This document shows, one piece after another, positions 9,114 to 16,617 of a stretch of DNA of 32,695 nt. Each line of letters begins with the position of its first letter. The first letter of the stretch is position 1. Under the pieces are notes generated by a model, which searched no databases, was not told the DNA's origin, and saw nothing but the letters and a program-made list of their open reading frames with translations. A program made the translations under genes and the position numbers. The DNA is from Alphaproteobacteria bacterium (GTDB lineage Bacteria; Pseudomonadota; Alphaproteobacteria; Micropepsales; Micropepsaceae), in NCBI GenBank assembly GCA_016792785.1, contig JAEUML010000087.1, positions 1 to 32,695 on the forward strand, read 5' to 3'.

Positions 9114-9500
9114 TTACTTCTTCGGCACCATGCAGAACGCAACGAACTTGTTGCCGTCGAGATCGCGGAAATAGCCGCCGTAGAATCCGGCATTGGCGTC
9201 CGCCGGTCGGAACCCGGGTGCGCCCTCGTCCTTGCCGCCGAGCGCGGTCGCCTTCGCGTGCACCTTCTTCACTTCGTCGGGCGAAGCCACCGCGAGCGCA
9301 ACCATCGTGCCGTTGCCGGCAGTTGCAGGCTTTCCGTCGTGCGGCTTGATGACCATGACCTGCGGCCCCTTGCCATTCGTCCACCCGGTCATCCGCTCAT
9401 TGTCCCAGCCGCGTTTGCCGCCGATTTCGCCGAAGACGCCGTCATAGAATTTGCGCGCCCGCTCGATGTCGTTCGTGCCCACCGTCAAATACCCGATCAT
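9114..9500 (-). CDS. VOC (glyoxalase/bleomycin-resistance) family protein
   Basis: A 128-residue single-module VOC protein with the beta-alpha-beta-beta-beta layout twice: the opening MIGYLTVGTNDIERARKFYDGVFGE, and the second half GTMVALAVASPDEVKKVHAKA ending GGYFRDLDGNKFVAFCMVPKK. The last segment carries the usual RDLDGN-F turn before the metal-ligand position. I chose the ATG at 9500 over an upstream one at 9569 because the fold starts there and AAGGAG lies 6 bp upstream. It converges with the pentapeptide gene, with 4 bp between the stops, and is divergent from the MOSC gene across 128 bp. Substrate unknown. Confidence 0.88.
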   Translation of the reverse strand: MIGYLTVGTNDIERARKFYDGVFGEIGGKRGWDNERMTGWTNGKGPQVMVIKPHDGKPATAGNGTMVALAVASPDEVKKVHAKATALGGKDEGAPGFRPADANAGFYGGYFRDLDGNKFVAFCMVPKK

Positions 9501-9628
9501 CTGCTTCTCCTTGTCCGATAGGGATGGCGGTGTTTTAGCGGCCTGAGCCGCCGCCGCAAACAGGCTCATGTTGACAACGGCACACCGCCAAGCGTTTCTC
9601 GGCCCCCATGCCGTAGCGGAGTGCTCTC

Positions 9629-10507
9629 GTGTCTCATGCCACCGTCAAGGAAATCTGGCGCTACCCAGTCAAGTCGATGGGCGGGGAACGCCTGAACGAG
9701 ACGCACTTAGCCAAAGGCGGCATTCCTTACGATCGCGGTTGGGCCTTACGCGACGAAGCCGACAAGACGATCCGCGGCGCGAAACACTTCGCCCAATTGA
9801 TGAGCTGCAGCGCGCGATATCTGACCGACACACCCGCGAACCCCGTCCCGAAGGCCGAGATCACGCTGCCCGACGGCCGCCGCATCGTGAGCGACGACGC
9901 CAAGGTTGATGCCGTGCTCTCCGACCTCTGCGGCCGCGCCGTCACGCTGTGGCCGTTGCAACCGCGCGAGCGCGAAGAACACTACCGCGCCGCCCCACCC
10001 GCCGACATCGAAGCTTATCTGCGCACGATCTTTGCCCTAGAACCGAACGAGCCGCTGCCGAATCTGGCCGCCTTCCCGCCCGACGTGCTGCAGGAGATTT
10101 CGGTCTATGCCTCGCCGCGCGGCACATATTTTGACGCCTTCCCGGTGAACGTGCTGACCGAAGCGTCGCTCCGCTACATGAAGTCGCTTCTGCCCGACTC
10201 CGCGATCGACGTCCGTCGCTTCCGGCCGAACTTCCTGATCGCCGACGGCGGCACTCAAGCAAAACCAGTCGAGTTCGACTGGGTCGGCCGCGAAGTCCGC
10301 TTGGGAACCGCACGCATCGCCGCCGTCATGCCCTGCCCGCGCTGCATCATGACAACGCGCGCCCAAGAAGGCGTCGGCGTGAACCTGCCGCGCGACAGCG
10401 CGATCATGCGCACGCTCGTGCGCGAGACGTCTCAGAACCTATCGATCTATGCGACGGTGTCGGCCGAAGGCCGCGTCGCGGTGGGGGATGCTGCGGGCTT
10501 AGCTTGA
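9629..10507 (+). CDS. MOSC domain protein (molybdenum-cofactor-binding oxidoreductase type)
   Basis: A 292-residue protein. Residues 5-110 are the MOSC N-terminal beta-barrel domain (VKEIWRYPVKSMGGERL is diagnostic). Residues 160-285 are the MOSC domain, with RRFRPNFLI and AAVMPCPRCIMTTRAQEGVG. In the mARC/YcbX group the cysteine before the TT pair ligates molybdenum, which corresponds to Cys239 here (established for the family, inferred for this protein). Members reduce N-hydroxylated compounds. There is no ferredoxin-like C-terminal domain, so electrons must come from another protein. The start is GTG at 9629, chosen because homology begins immediately after it; a GCGGAG lies 9 bp upstream. 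The 3' end overlaps the convergent DUF983 gene by 9 bp. Confidence 0.88.
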   Translation: MSHATVKEIWRYPVKSMGGERLNETHLAKGGIPYDRGWALRDEADKTIRGAKHFAQLMSCSARYLTDTPANPVPKAEITLPDGRRIVSDDAKVDAVLSDLCGRAVTLWPLQPREREEHYRAAPPADIEAYLRTIFALEPNEPLPNLAAFPPDVLQEISVYASPRGTYFDAFPVNVLTEASLRYMKSLLPDSAIDVRRFRPNFLIADGGTQAKPVEFDWVGREVRLGTARIAAVMPCPRCIMTTRAQEGVGVNLPRDSAIMRTLVRETSQNLSIYATVSAEGRVAVGDAAGLA

Positions 10508-10873
10508 GCGCGGCCGGTCGCCGACCGCCCACTGCACGCCGACGAAGGCACCTTTGACCCGCGGCAGCAGCGTCAGCGTCAGCGCGACGATCGTCGGGAT
10601 CACGACGGCCAGCACCCAACCGACCGGCCACGTGCGTACGAACTCGAGAAAGAGCAGCGGCGCAATCACGATGTGGCCCACAATGAGGATCGTGAAATAA
10701 GCAGGCCCGTCATCCGCGCGATAGACGCCGGTGTCGTGCGCGCACGACGCGCAACGCGGCGCGATCTTGAGATAGCTCGAGAACAGCTGCCCCTCGCCGC
10801 AGTGCGGACACTTGCCCGAAAGCCCGCGCTGAAAGCCGGACCAAATCGAACGTTGTTGAAATGGCGTGCTCAT
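10499..10873 (-). CDS. DUF983 membrane protein with zinc ribbon
   Basis: A 124-residue protein. Its N-terminal cytosolic part carries two CXXC pairs, Cys22/Cys25 (GKCPHCGEGQLF) and Cys41/Cys44 (CASCAHD), which should bind one zinc. They are followed by two transmembrane helices (about 59-79 and 84-104). The order ribbon, DDGPAYF, two helices is the signature of DUF983, a family common in alphaproteobacteria with no proven function. The start is the ATG at 10873; a TTG three codons earlier is an alternative. It lies 59 bp downstream of the EAL-domain gene on the same strand and may share its transcript. Confidence 0.88.
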   Translation of the reverse strand: MSTPFQQRSIWSGFQRGLSGKCPHCGEGQLFSSYLKIAPRCASCAHDTGVYRADDGPAYFTILIVGHIVIAPLLFLEFVRTWPVGWVLAVVIPTIVALTLTLLPRVKGAFVGVQWAVGDRPRSS

Positions 10874-10932
10874 CAAGAGCAATCATGTAGTCTGCGGCCG
10901 GCCGAAATGCACGTGCGGCCAGATGCCCCGCG

Positions 10933-12705
10933 TCAGGCGGTCCAGGGCTCTTTCACTTCGGGCTTGCCGAAGTAGAAGCCCTGCAAATAGTCGACGCCGA
11001 AAGCGCGCAGGATGTCGGCCTCGCGTGCGTCCGCAACCCATTCGGCGACAGTCGCTAAATTGAAGTTCTTCGCAAGGTCAACGAGCGTTCGCACGAAGAT
11101 CTGATTGTCGCGGCTGTCGGCCAATCCTTTGACGAACGTGCCATCGACCTTGACCATGTCGACCTTCAGCGACTGCAGATTGCGGAACGACGTATAGCCC
11201 GCGCCGAAATCGTCGATCGCGACCTTCGCGCCGAGCGCGCGGATGCGACTGACGAAACGCATGCTTTCTTCAATGTCGATCAGCGCCGCCGTCTCGGTCA
11301 GTTCGACGATCATCCGCGGCGCCACATCCGCATGATTTTCGAGATACGACACAAACGCTTCGAGCGTGGGCCGGTCGCTGGCCGTCATGCCCGAGACGTT
11401 GAGCGACAGCCGCGCCCCGCGATGCTTCATCAGCGCCGCGACGGTAAGCTCCAGCACCCGCCGGTCGAGCTGGCGAATGAGGCCCAACTGCTCAGCCACC
11501 GGAACGAAATCGCCGGCCGCGATGATCTGGCCCTCGGGCCGCGCGATGCGCACCAGACACTCGTGCATCGCGGGTTCGCCCGTCTTCGCGTCGACGATCG
11601 CCTGATAGGCGAGCACGACGCGGTTCTCGGACATCGCCGTCACGATCTGATCGCCGATCTGCACCGTGCGCTTGCGCAACGACTCGCGCTGCGGCGAGTG
11701 GGCATAAGTCGTGAAGTGATCGCGCCCGTGCGCCTTCGCACGGTCGAGCGCTTCTTCCGCGCGCGCCATCGCCTCTTGGCTGTTGCGTGCGTCCTGCGGT
11801 AGTGCGATCGCGCCGATCGACGCGGTGACCGACACCGCTCCGCCGCGCGTCGGGATCACGCGCGAGCGCGCCGCCGCGCGCAACGACGCTGCGCATTCGG
11901 AAATCTGGGTGGCCGTGCAGCCGGGCACGATCAACCCGAACTTGTTGCCCGCCGTGCGCCCGATCACGGCTTGAGAGCCCGCGGCCTCTGCAAGTCGCCG
12001 GCCGACGGCGACGATCACCTCGTCCGCCGTATCGAAGCCGTAGGTCTCGTTGATGACGGCCAAATCGTCGATCGCCGCCACGAAATAGGCGGCCGGTTTG
12101 CGGTCGGCGGTCGGCACGTGTTCGAGATGTTGGGCAAGCTGCTCGCGCAGGCGCAGACGGTTCAAATGCCCCGTCATTTCGTCGTAGCTCGCGGCCCACG
12201 ACAATGTCTCTTCGCGAAGCTTGCGTTCCGTGATGTTGCGGACCGTGCCCACGACGCGCTCGGCCTGGCCGTTCGCACCGGGAAGGCAGACGCCGCATTC
12301 TTCGACCCAAACGGGCGCGCCTTCGGTTTTGAGCGCATATTCGAAGCGGAACGGCTGGCCTTCGGCCGGCGGCGTCAGCACCAAGCGAAGCCGCGCTTCG
12401 ACTGCGGCGTCGTCGATCAGGCCGTGAAAACCTTTGTCGCTTGCGTAAAGCGAGGCGTCACCGTGACCGAGGTGCGCGCTCGGATCACCCGACCACGCCA
12501 TCCGCCCGTCGCCCGGCGTCCAGTCGTAGACGACATCGCCTGATGCAGCGAGCGCCAAACGAAGTCGTTCCGCCTCGCTGAGCTCGGCGAGCTTCTGGAT
12601 CGACGCATTTTGCCGGCGACCGAACACGCTGAATTGCCCCACCAAATTGGCGCGCGGAGGGTTTGTCCCTTTCTCGCAAACGCGAGCATGACTGTATCGA
12701 TCCAA
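10933..12705 (-). CDS. PAS-GGDEF(degenerate)-EAL protein, probable c-di-GMP phosphodiesterase
   Basis: A 590-residue cytosolic signalling protein with no membrane helices. Residues 45-165 form a PAS domain ending VVGTVRNITERK. Residues 170-330 form a GGDEF domain whose active-site loop reads AGNKF (252-256) instead of GGDEF, so cyclase activity is not expected. Residues 345-590 form an EAL domain. All residues needed for c-di-GMP hydrolysis are present with canonical spacing: Glu382 (as ECL rather than EAL), Asn436, Glu468, Asp498-Asp499, Lys519, Glu555 and Gln575. A second glutamate of the usual EGVE motif is Ala558. It should therefore degrade c-di-GMP, with the dead GGDEF perhaps sensing GTP. 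The TTG start at 12705 is uncertain: no ribosome site is clear and a GTG at 12642 is an alternative. Confidence 0.88.
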   Translation of the reverse strand: MDRYSHARVCEKGTNPPRANLVGQFSVFGRRQNASIQKLAELSEAERLRLALAASGDVVYDWTPGDGRMAWSGDPSAHLGHGDASLYASDKGFHGLIDDAAVEARLRLVLTPPAEGQPFRFEYALKTEGAPVWVEECGVCLPGANGQAERVVGTVRNITERKLREETLSWAASYDEMTGHLNRLRLREQLAQHLEHVPTADRKPAAYFVAAIDDLAVINETYGFDTADEVIVAVGRRLAEAAGSQAVIGRTAGNKFGLIVPGCTATQISECAASLRAAARSRVIPTRGGAVSVTASIGAIALPQDARNSQEAMARAEEALDRAKAHGRDHFTTYAHSPQRESLRKRTVQIGDQIVTAMSENRVVLAYQAIVDAKTGEPAMHECLVRIARPEGQIIAAGDFVPVAEQLGLIRQLDRRVLELTVAALMKHRGARLSLNVSGMTASDRPTLEAFVSYLENHADVAPRMIVELTETAALIDIEESMRFVSRIRALGAKVAIDDFGAGYTSFRNLQSLKVDMVKVDGTFVKGLADSRDNQIFVRTLVDLAKNFNLATVAEWVADAREADILRAFGVDYLQGFYFGKPEVKEPWTA

Positions 12706-12824
12706 CGTTTAAGAAAAGCGGAATGGAACCTGTGACGGCTGTAGGGTCCTTATGGCGAAGTCGTTGTTAAGCTTAAAAAATCTGCATCCCCGATGGCACG
12801 CCTGCTGCGTCGTTTCCCTTCGTG

Positions 12825-13148
12825 ATGCTGAGCCTGAACCCGATCTGTTCCATTTCGACGCGTCCGGCGTATTTCGGAGCGCGTCGAATAGCGCCGGCCG
12901 CAGCCACCTCCCGTTCTGAGGCTTGGGGAGCGCGGCCTGCGGTTGAGGAGTTGCGGCCGGCGCGCCGCCCCTCCGCATCGCAGCCCGCAGCCGACAATAC
13001 TCAGCGCCTGCCTGTCGCCGCCTTCGCCGCGCAGGTGATCGGACAGTTCGATCTTGAGCACGGTGACATGCGCGCAGCCGCCCGCGCCTACGCGGCGATC
13101 GACAACCTCATGTATCAGCTGCCGAAAGTCGCGGTCGCCTCGCTTTAG
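12825..13148 (+). CDS. Small hypothetical protein, weakly supported
   Basis: A 107-residue frame from an ATG at 12825 (a GTG sits one codon upstream). The N-terminal half is low-complexity and rich in Ala, Arg and Pro. The C-terminal 45 residues (AAFAAQVIGQFDLEHGDMRA, then ARAYAAIDN) look like a real amphipathic helical segment with sensible residue usage. It fills the otherwise empty gap between the EAL gene and the small HTH gene, and its stop overlaps the convergent HTH gene by 4 bp. There is no convincing ribosome site. I do not recognise a family. If it is not a gene, the 12706-13144 interval holds only promoter sequence for the minus-strand EAL gene and a TTAAGCTTAA palindrome (12767-12776). 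Confidence 0.45.
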   Translation: MLSLNPICSISTRPAYFGARRIAPAAATSRSEAWGARPAVEELRPARRPSASQPAADNTQRLPVAAFAAQVIGQFDLEHGDMRAAARAYAAIDNLMYQLPKVAVASL

Positions 13149-13480
13149 GAGCGCGGCGTCAGGATCAGCGTCTTGAGCTCGACGATCATGCGCTCGATCC
13201 GCGTCAACCGTTCGTTCATCTCCGATAACATCGCCTGAACGCCGCCGGGCTCCTCCGGCACCGGCGTCGAGATCCCGGCGTGCTTGGCGACATCGGCGGC
13301 GCTCGCGCCCAAGAACCGCGCCAAGACCGCAACCTCACTCGCCCGCAGTTCCCGTTGATCCTTCCAAAGCTCGGCCACTTGTTCGCGCGAAAGCTTCAAG
13401 AGCACCGCCACGTCGTCGCGCGTCGCACCCCGCTCGGCGAGCCGGGCGTCGAACCACGCCTGATCGAAGAACAGTGCCAT
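13145..13480 (-). CDS. Small helix-turn-helix (XRE-like) protein
   Basis: A 111-residue protein. Residues 10-65 resemble a Cro/C1-type helix-turn-helix: RGATRDDVAVLLKLSREQVA, then ELRASEVAVLARFLGASAAD, with the second and third helices well spaced and a following hydrophobic helix. Residues 78-108 form an amphipathic, probably coiled-coil tail (MLSEMNERLTRIERMIVELK) that would support dimerisation. It starts 3 bp after the stop of the enoyl-CoA hydratase-like gene on the same strand, so the two are co-transcribed. It could regulate that operon and the divergent Rieske gene, but this is inference from position only. Confidence 0.75.
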   Translation of the reverse strand: MALFFDQAWFDARLAERGATRDDVAVLLKLSREQVAELWKDQRELRASEVAVLARFLGASAADVAKHAGISTPVPEEPGGVQAMLSEMNERLTRIERMIVELKTLILTPRS

Positions 13481-13483
13481 GGA

Positions 13484-14287
13484 TCAGCGCCCCTTGAACT
13501 GCGGTGCGCGCTTGTCGAGGAAACTCGCGACACCCTCGCGATGATCCTCCGTCTGGAACAGCCGCCCAAGCGCACCGGACACCCAACTGCCGAACTCGTG
13601 AGCGTCCCGCGCCGACGCCCGCCTTAACCCTTCCTTCATGTGACGAAGCGCGAGCGGCGCATTCGCCGCAATCCGCGTCGCCAAACCCAACGCGCGATCG
13701 AGTAGCTCGTGATGCGGAACGACATCGGCGACAAGCCCGATCTTCAGCGCCTCGCGCGCATCGATCACGTCGCCCGTGTAGAGCAACTCCGCCGCCTTCT
13801 GCGGCCCGACGAGCCGCGGCAGGATCATCATGCCGCCCACGTCGGTCACAAGCCCGCGCTTGATGAAAATCTCGCCGAACTGCGCGCGCTCGGACGCGAT
13901 GCGAATGTCCGCGAAGAGAGAAAGCTCCATCCCCCACCCGACCGCGACGCCATTAACCGCCGCAATGATCGGCCGGTCGCAATCCAGCACAGCCGCAGCA
14001 GCCGGTGTCAGCCGCGGCCGGACTGCGGTGAGACGCGACTGGCTCTGCTCGCGCGCCGGTCCCGTCATCATCTGTTTGACGTCCTCGCCCGAACAGAAGG
14101 CCGGATCGGCGCCGGTCACCACGACGGCGCGAACCTCGTTGTCGTTCTGGACATGGCGGAACACGGCATCGAGATCGCCGTAGGCGCGCGCGTTCAACGC
14201 ATTGCGCACCTCGGGACGATTGAGTGTCACAAGCGCGACGTGGCCGCGCAGTTCATACGTCAGATGAGCGAGATCGGGCGGTGACAT
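13484..14287 (-). CDS. Enoyl-CoA hydratase/isomerase family protein
   Basis: A 267-residue crotonase-fold protein acting on acyl-CoA thioesters. The oxyanion-hole segment GADPAFCSGEDVKQM (59-73) and the AAVNGVAVGWGMELSL segment are clear. The first catalytic glutamate of the hydratases (Glu144 in rat crotonase) is conserved as Glu121. The second (Glu164) is replaced by Phe141, while an Asp149 appears in GLVTDVGG, as in several isomerase-type members. It is therefore more likely an isomerase, lyase or other crotonase activity than a classical hydratase. The ATG at 14287 is preferred because GGAG lies 5 bp upstream; the longer frame has no homology-like sequence. It is followed 3 bp later by the HTH gene and is divergent from the Rieske gene across 93 bp. 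Confidence 0.88.
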   Translation of the reverse strand: MSPPDLAHLTYELRGHVALVTLNRPEVRNALNARAYGDLDAVFRHVQNDNEVRAVVVTGADPAFCSGEDVKQMMTGPAREQSQSRLTAVRPRLTPAAAAVLDCDRPIIAAVNGVAVGWGMELSLFADIRIASERAQFGEIFIKRGLVTDVGGMMILPRLVGPQKAAELLYTGDVIDAREALKIGLVADVVPHHELLDRALGLATRIAANAPLALRHMKEGLRRASARDAHEFGSWVSGALGRLFQTEDHREGVASFLDKRAPQFKGR

Positions 14288-14380
14288 GATAGCTCCGGCG
14301 GGGACGAGTGCTTCGCCGGTCACTTTAGCGCGATTTGCCGCCTTTGCAGCTTCTCGCGCGCTTTGGCATGGTGCGCGCCA

Positions 14381-15436
14381 ATGAACCCGCAAGACGTCAA
14401 ATCCCCGCTGTTCCTGCGAAACCTCTGGTACTTCGCGCTCCACGCGCGCGACCTGAAGGCGGGCAAGATCAGGCACAAGACGCTGCTCGGCGAGCCGATC
14501 CTGCTCGGCCGCACGAAAGAGGGCGAAGCCTTCGCGCTGCGCGATCTCTGTCCGCATCGCGGCGTGCCCTTGTCGGCCGGGCAATTGCTCGACGGCACCG
14601 TCGAGTGTCCCTATCACGGTTGGCGCTTTAAGCCCTCGGGCCAGTGCTCGCACATCCCCTCACTCGTCGGCGAAGAAGGCGTCGAGGCATCGAAGATCGC
14701 CGTGCGCAAATACCCGCTCGCCGAGCGCAACGGTCTCATCTGGATCTACATGGCCGAAGACGCGCAAGCGCGAGAGCCCTCAACACCCGCGCCGGAACTG
14801 CCGTTGCAGCCCGGAGCGAGACCGACGCTGATCGAGGGCCAACTCTTTCCCTGCGCGATCGACCACGCGGTCGTAGGCCTCATGGACCCGGCGCACGGCC
14901 CCTTCGTGCACAAAGCGTGGTGGTGGCGCTCGAAGAAATCGATCCACGCGAAGGCGAAGAAATACGCGCCTTCGCATCTCGGCTTCACGATGGTCACCCA
15001 CAAGCCGTCGAGCAATTCGACGCTCTACAAGATTCTGGGCGGCGACATAACGACCGAGATTTCTTTCCAACTGCCCGGCATCCGGGTCGAGCATATCAAG
15101 GCCGGCCGCAACGAGGTCCTGGGCCTGACCACCTGCACGCCGTTGAACGACAACGAAACCGAGGTGATCCAAACATTCTACTGGAACATCGGCTGGATCG
15201 CGCCGTTCAAGCCGATCGCACAGCGCGTCGCCCGAACGTTCTTGGGCCAAGACCGCAACATGGTCACGATTCAGCAGCAAGGGTTAAAGTTCAACCCGCG
15301 CATGATGCTGATCCAAGACGCGGACGTGCCGGCCATGTGGTACTACCGGCTCAAGAAGGAATGGGCCGAGGCGACGGCGGCCAAGACGCCGTTCGTCAAT
15401 CCGGTCCCCGAGACGACGCTGCGTTGGCGCAGTTAA
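14381..15436 (+). CDS. Rieske non-haem iron oxygenase, alpha-subunit type
   Basis: A 351-residue oxygenase. The Rieske [2Fe-2S] ligands are Cys57/His59 (CPHRG) and Cys76/His79 (CPYHGW). The mononuclear iron site is seen as DPAHGPFVH (Asp169, His172, His177), matching the family DXXHXXXXH motif. Such enzymes hydroxylate or demethylate aromatic, steroid-like or other hydrophobic substrates and need a separate reductase, which is not encoded nearby. I chose the ATG at 14381; a TTG at 14363 is a weaker option. It is transcribed divergently from the crotonase-like gene, and the two may act on the same pathway (inference). A GC palindrome at 15442-15455 follows the stop. Confidence 0.9.
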   Translation: MNPQDVKSPLFLRNLWYFALHARDLKAGKIRHKTLLGEPILLGRTKEGEAFALRDLCPHRGVPLSAGQLLDGTVECPYHGWRFKPSGQCSHIPSLVGEEGVEASKIAVRKYPLAERNGLIWIYMAEDAQAREPSTPAPELPLQPGARPTLIEGQLFPCAIDHAVVGLMDPAHGPFVHKAWWWRSKKSIHAKAKKYAPSHLGFTMVTHKPSSNSTLYKILGGDITTEISFQLPGIRVEHIKAGRNEVLGLTTCTPLNDNETEVIQTFYWNIGWIAPFKPIAQRVARTFLGQDRNMVTIQQQGLKFNPRMMLIQDADVPAMWYYRLKKEWAEATAAKTPFVNPVPETTLRWRS

Positions 15437-15540
15437 CGCCCGCCCGCTAGCGGGCACATCCCTTGCGACACCGACCTTGAACCGGCTGCCTCTGTCCCGA
15501 ACGGACACAAAGAGCGGGGCCGACATCAGGGGTGATCGCC

Positions 15541-15690
15541 ATGGCCGCGCCGTCCGTCGGAGAAATGCGTTTCGCGCAGCTCGTGCTTCAGACCGAGAGG
15601 CGTCCACGCCGCCGCCGCCTCGATCCCACCTATCGCCGCCTGTTCGACGGCGCGGTGATCGTGACGTTCGTGTTCTTCCTGTTCATGTAA
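15541..15690 (+). CDS. 49-residue single-helix membrane protein
   Basis: A short frame, from ATG at 15541 to TAA at 15690. Residues 1-20 (MAAPSVGEMRFAQLVLQTER) are followed by a very basic RRPRRRR stretch, then LDPTYRRLFDG and a C-terminal hydrophobic segment AVIVTFVFFLFM that would insert in the membrane with the basic part inside. A GGGGTG ribosome-site-like sequence lies 6 bp upstream, and a strong hairpin terminator begins 6 bp after the stop. Both support real expression. I know no family for it. The 104 bp before it, after the Rieske gene, hold only short palindromes. Confidence 0.55.
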   Translation: MAAPSVGEMRFAQLVLQTERRPRRRRLDPTYRRLFDGAVIVTFVFFLFM

Positions 15691-15692
15691 CG

Positions 15693-15730
15693 AAAACGGC
15701 GCGCCCCGACGAACGGGACGCGCCGCAAAA
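15693..15730. terminator. Bidirectional hairpin terminator
   Basis: CGGCGCG (15697-15703) pairs perfectly with CGCGCCG (15719-15725), with a further CCC/GGG pairing inside the loop. AAAA runs flank the stem on both sides (15693-15696, 15727-15730). The side towards the minus-strand gene at 15750 gives a short T-run after the stem on that strand. It sits between two convergent genes and probably serves the minus-strand gene best. Confidence 0.6.
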
Positions 15731-15749
15731 GAGGCCTGCTAGGCGAACG

Positions 15750-16199
15750 TCACTGCGTGCCGGCAATGCCGGAGCCGGAGCCGAAGTCGCGCTTGGCCGC
15801 CACGATCGTAACCGTGAAGCCGGCAACGACGTCCAGGATCGTCATCAGCGTCAGCATGAAGAAGACCGAGTTCGAGAACCCTTGAACCGTGATGAACTGG
15901 ATCACGCAAACAACGCTGAGCAGCATCGACAATCCGTGATTGATGATCGACATCGCGTCCGTGCGTGTCGCCTTCACGATTTCGACGAACAGCAGCACCA
16001 GGCTCAGACCCATGAACACGTCGGCGAAGGACACGCCCCACCTGTCGCCGGAGAACATGCTGACCGTGAAGATCGGGTCATGCATCCAGAAATCGACGTT
16101 GCCAGGCGTCGCGATCCCGGTCAGGACGACGAAGTTGTAAAGAGCCAGCGGAAACACAAGCAACGGGATGATGTTCAACGCCGACAACGACCTACCCAT
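15750..16199 (-). CDS. Hypothetical four-helix inner-membrane protein
   Basis: A 149-residue protein with four predicted transmembrane helices: about 8-28 (LNIIPLLVFPLALYNFVVL), 58-76 (FADVFMGLSLVLLFVEIV), 84-104 (IINHGLSMLLSVVCVIQFIT) and 110-132 (SVFFMLTLMTILDVVAGFTV). The loop between helices one and two contains FWMHDPIF and a FSGDRWGVS stretch. A GAGGGA ribosome site lies 5 bp before the ATG at 16199. I do not recognise a named family. It sits beside the lipid-linked sugar genes but is separated from them by 87 bp, so a shared role is uncertain. Confidence 0.8.
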   Translation of the reverse strand: MGRSLSALNIIPLLVFPLALYNFVVLTGIATPGNVDFWMHDPIFTVSMFSGDRWGVSFADVFMGLSLVLLFVEIVKATRTDAMSIINHGLSMLLSVVCVIQFITVQGFSNSVFFMLTLMTILDVVAGFTVTIVAAKRDFGSGSGIAGTQ

Positions 16200-16286
16200 A
16201 GAGTTCCCTCATACTTCTGTTGAGTGCCCTTGATCAGGCGCACGGATAACGGACGACCTTAACAGCCCTGCTAAGCCTGGCCAAGT

Positions 16287-16616
16287 TCACGGGCTTCCGT
16301 GGCGATTTTGTGGCGGGCCCTCGCCGTCTTCCCGTCCCGCGGCAGAACGTTCAGCGAATATGAGGTAAAGGTTGCGTGCGTACACAATCAAACCCAACGC
16401 CTGGCCCGAGATGAAAACGGGGTCCTTCTTGTAGATCGCATAGATAAGGAGGATCACGCCGCCGCCGACGCTGAAGTACCAAAATGCAACGGGCACGACG
16501 CTGCGCCCCGCGCGCTCGCTGGCCCACCATTGCACGAGAAAGCGCGACATGAAGAGCGCCTGGCCGCCAAACCCGATCAGCACCCACACGTGTTCCCAGG
16601 TCAGCCAGTCGAACAT
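16287..16616 (-). CDS. Lipid A biosynthesis N-terminal (LAB_N) domain membrane protein
   Basis: A 109-residue protein with three transmembrane helices and the LAB_N signature: WVLIGFGGQALFMSRFLVQW, then ASERAGRSVVPVAFWYFS, GGGVILLIYAI and DPVFISGQALGLIVYARNLY. This domain is found fused to some LpxB proteins and, as a free-standing protein, beside DPM-type glycosyltransferases. It starts 1 bp after the stop of the GT2 gene (TGA-C-ATG), so the two are translated together. I infer that it anchors or assists the GT2 enzyme or moves its lipid-linked sugar. The C-terminal 20 residues are charged and cytosolic. Confidence 0.88.
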   Translation of the reverse strand: MFDWLTWEHVWVLIGFGGQALFMSRFLVQWWASERAGRSVVPVAFWYFSVGGGVILLIYAIYKKDPVFISGQALGLIVYARNLYLIFAERSAAGREDGEGPPQNRHGSP

Positions 16617-16617
16617 G

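Noticed and set aside
12767-12776. TTAAGCTTAA palindrome as a CtrA-type site
   Set aside because: CtrA sites need TTAA-N7-TTAA; the spacing here is 2 bp, so this is only a short AT palindrome.
15442-15455. GCCCGCTAGCGGGC palindrome after the Rieske gene as a terminator
   Set aside because: The stem would be only 5 bp with a 4-nt loop and no T-run follows on either strand.
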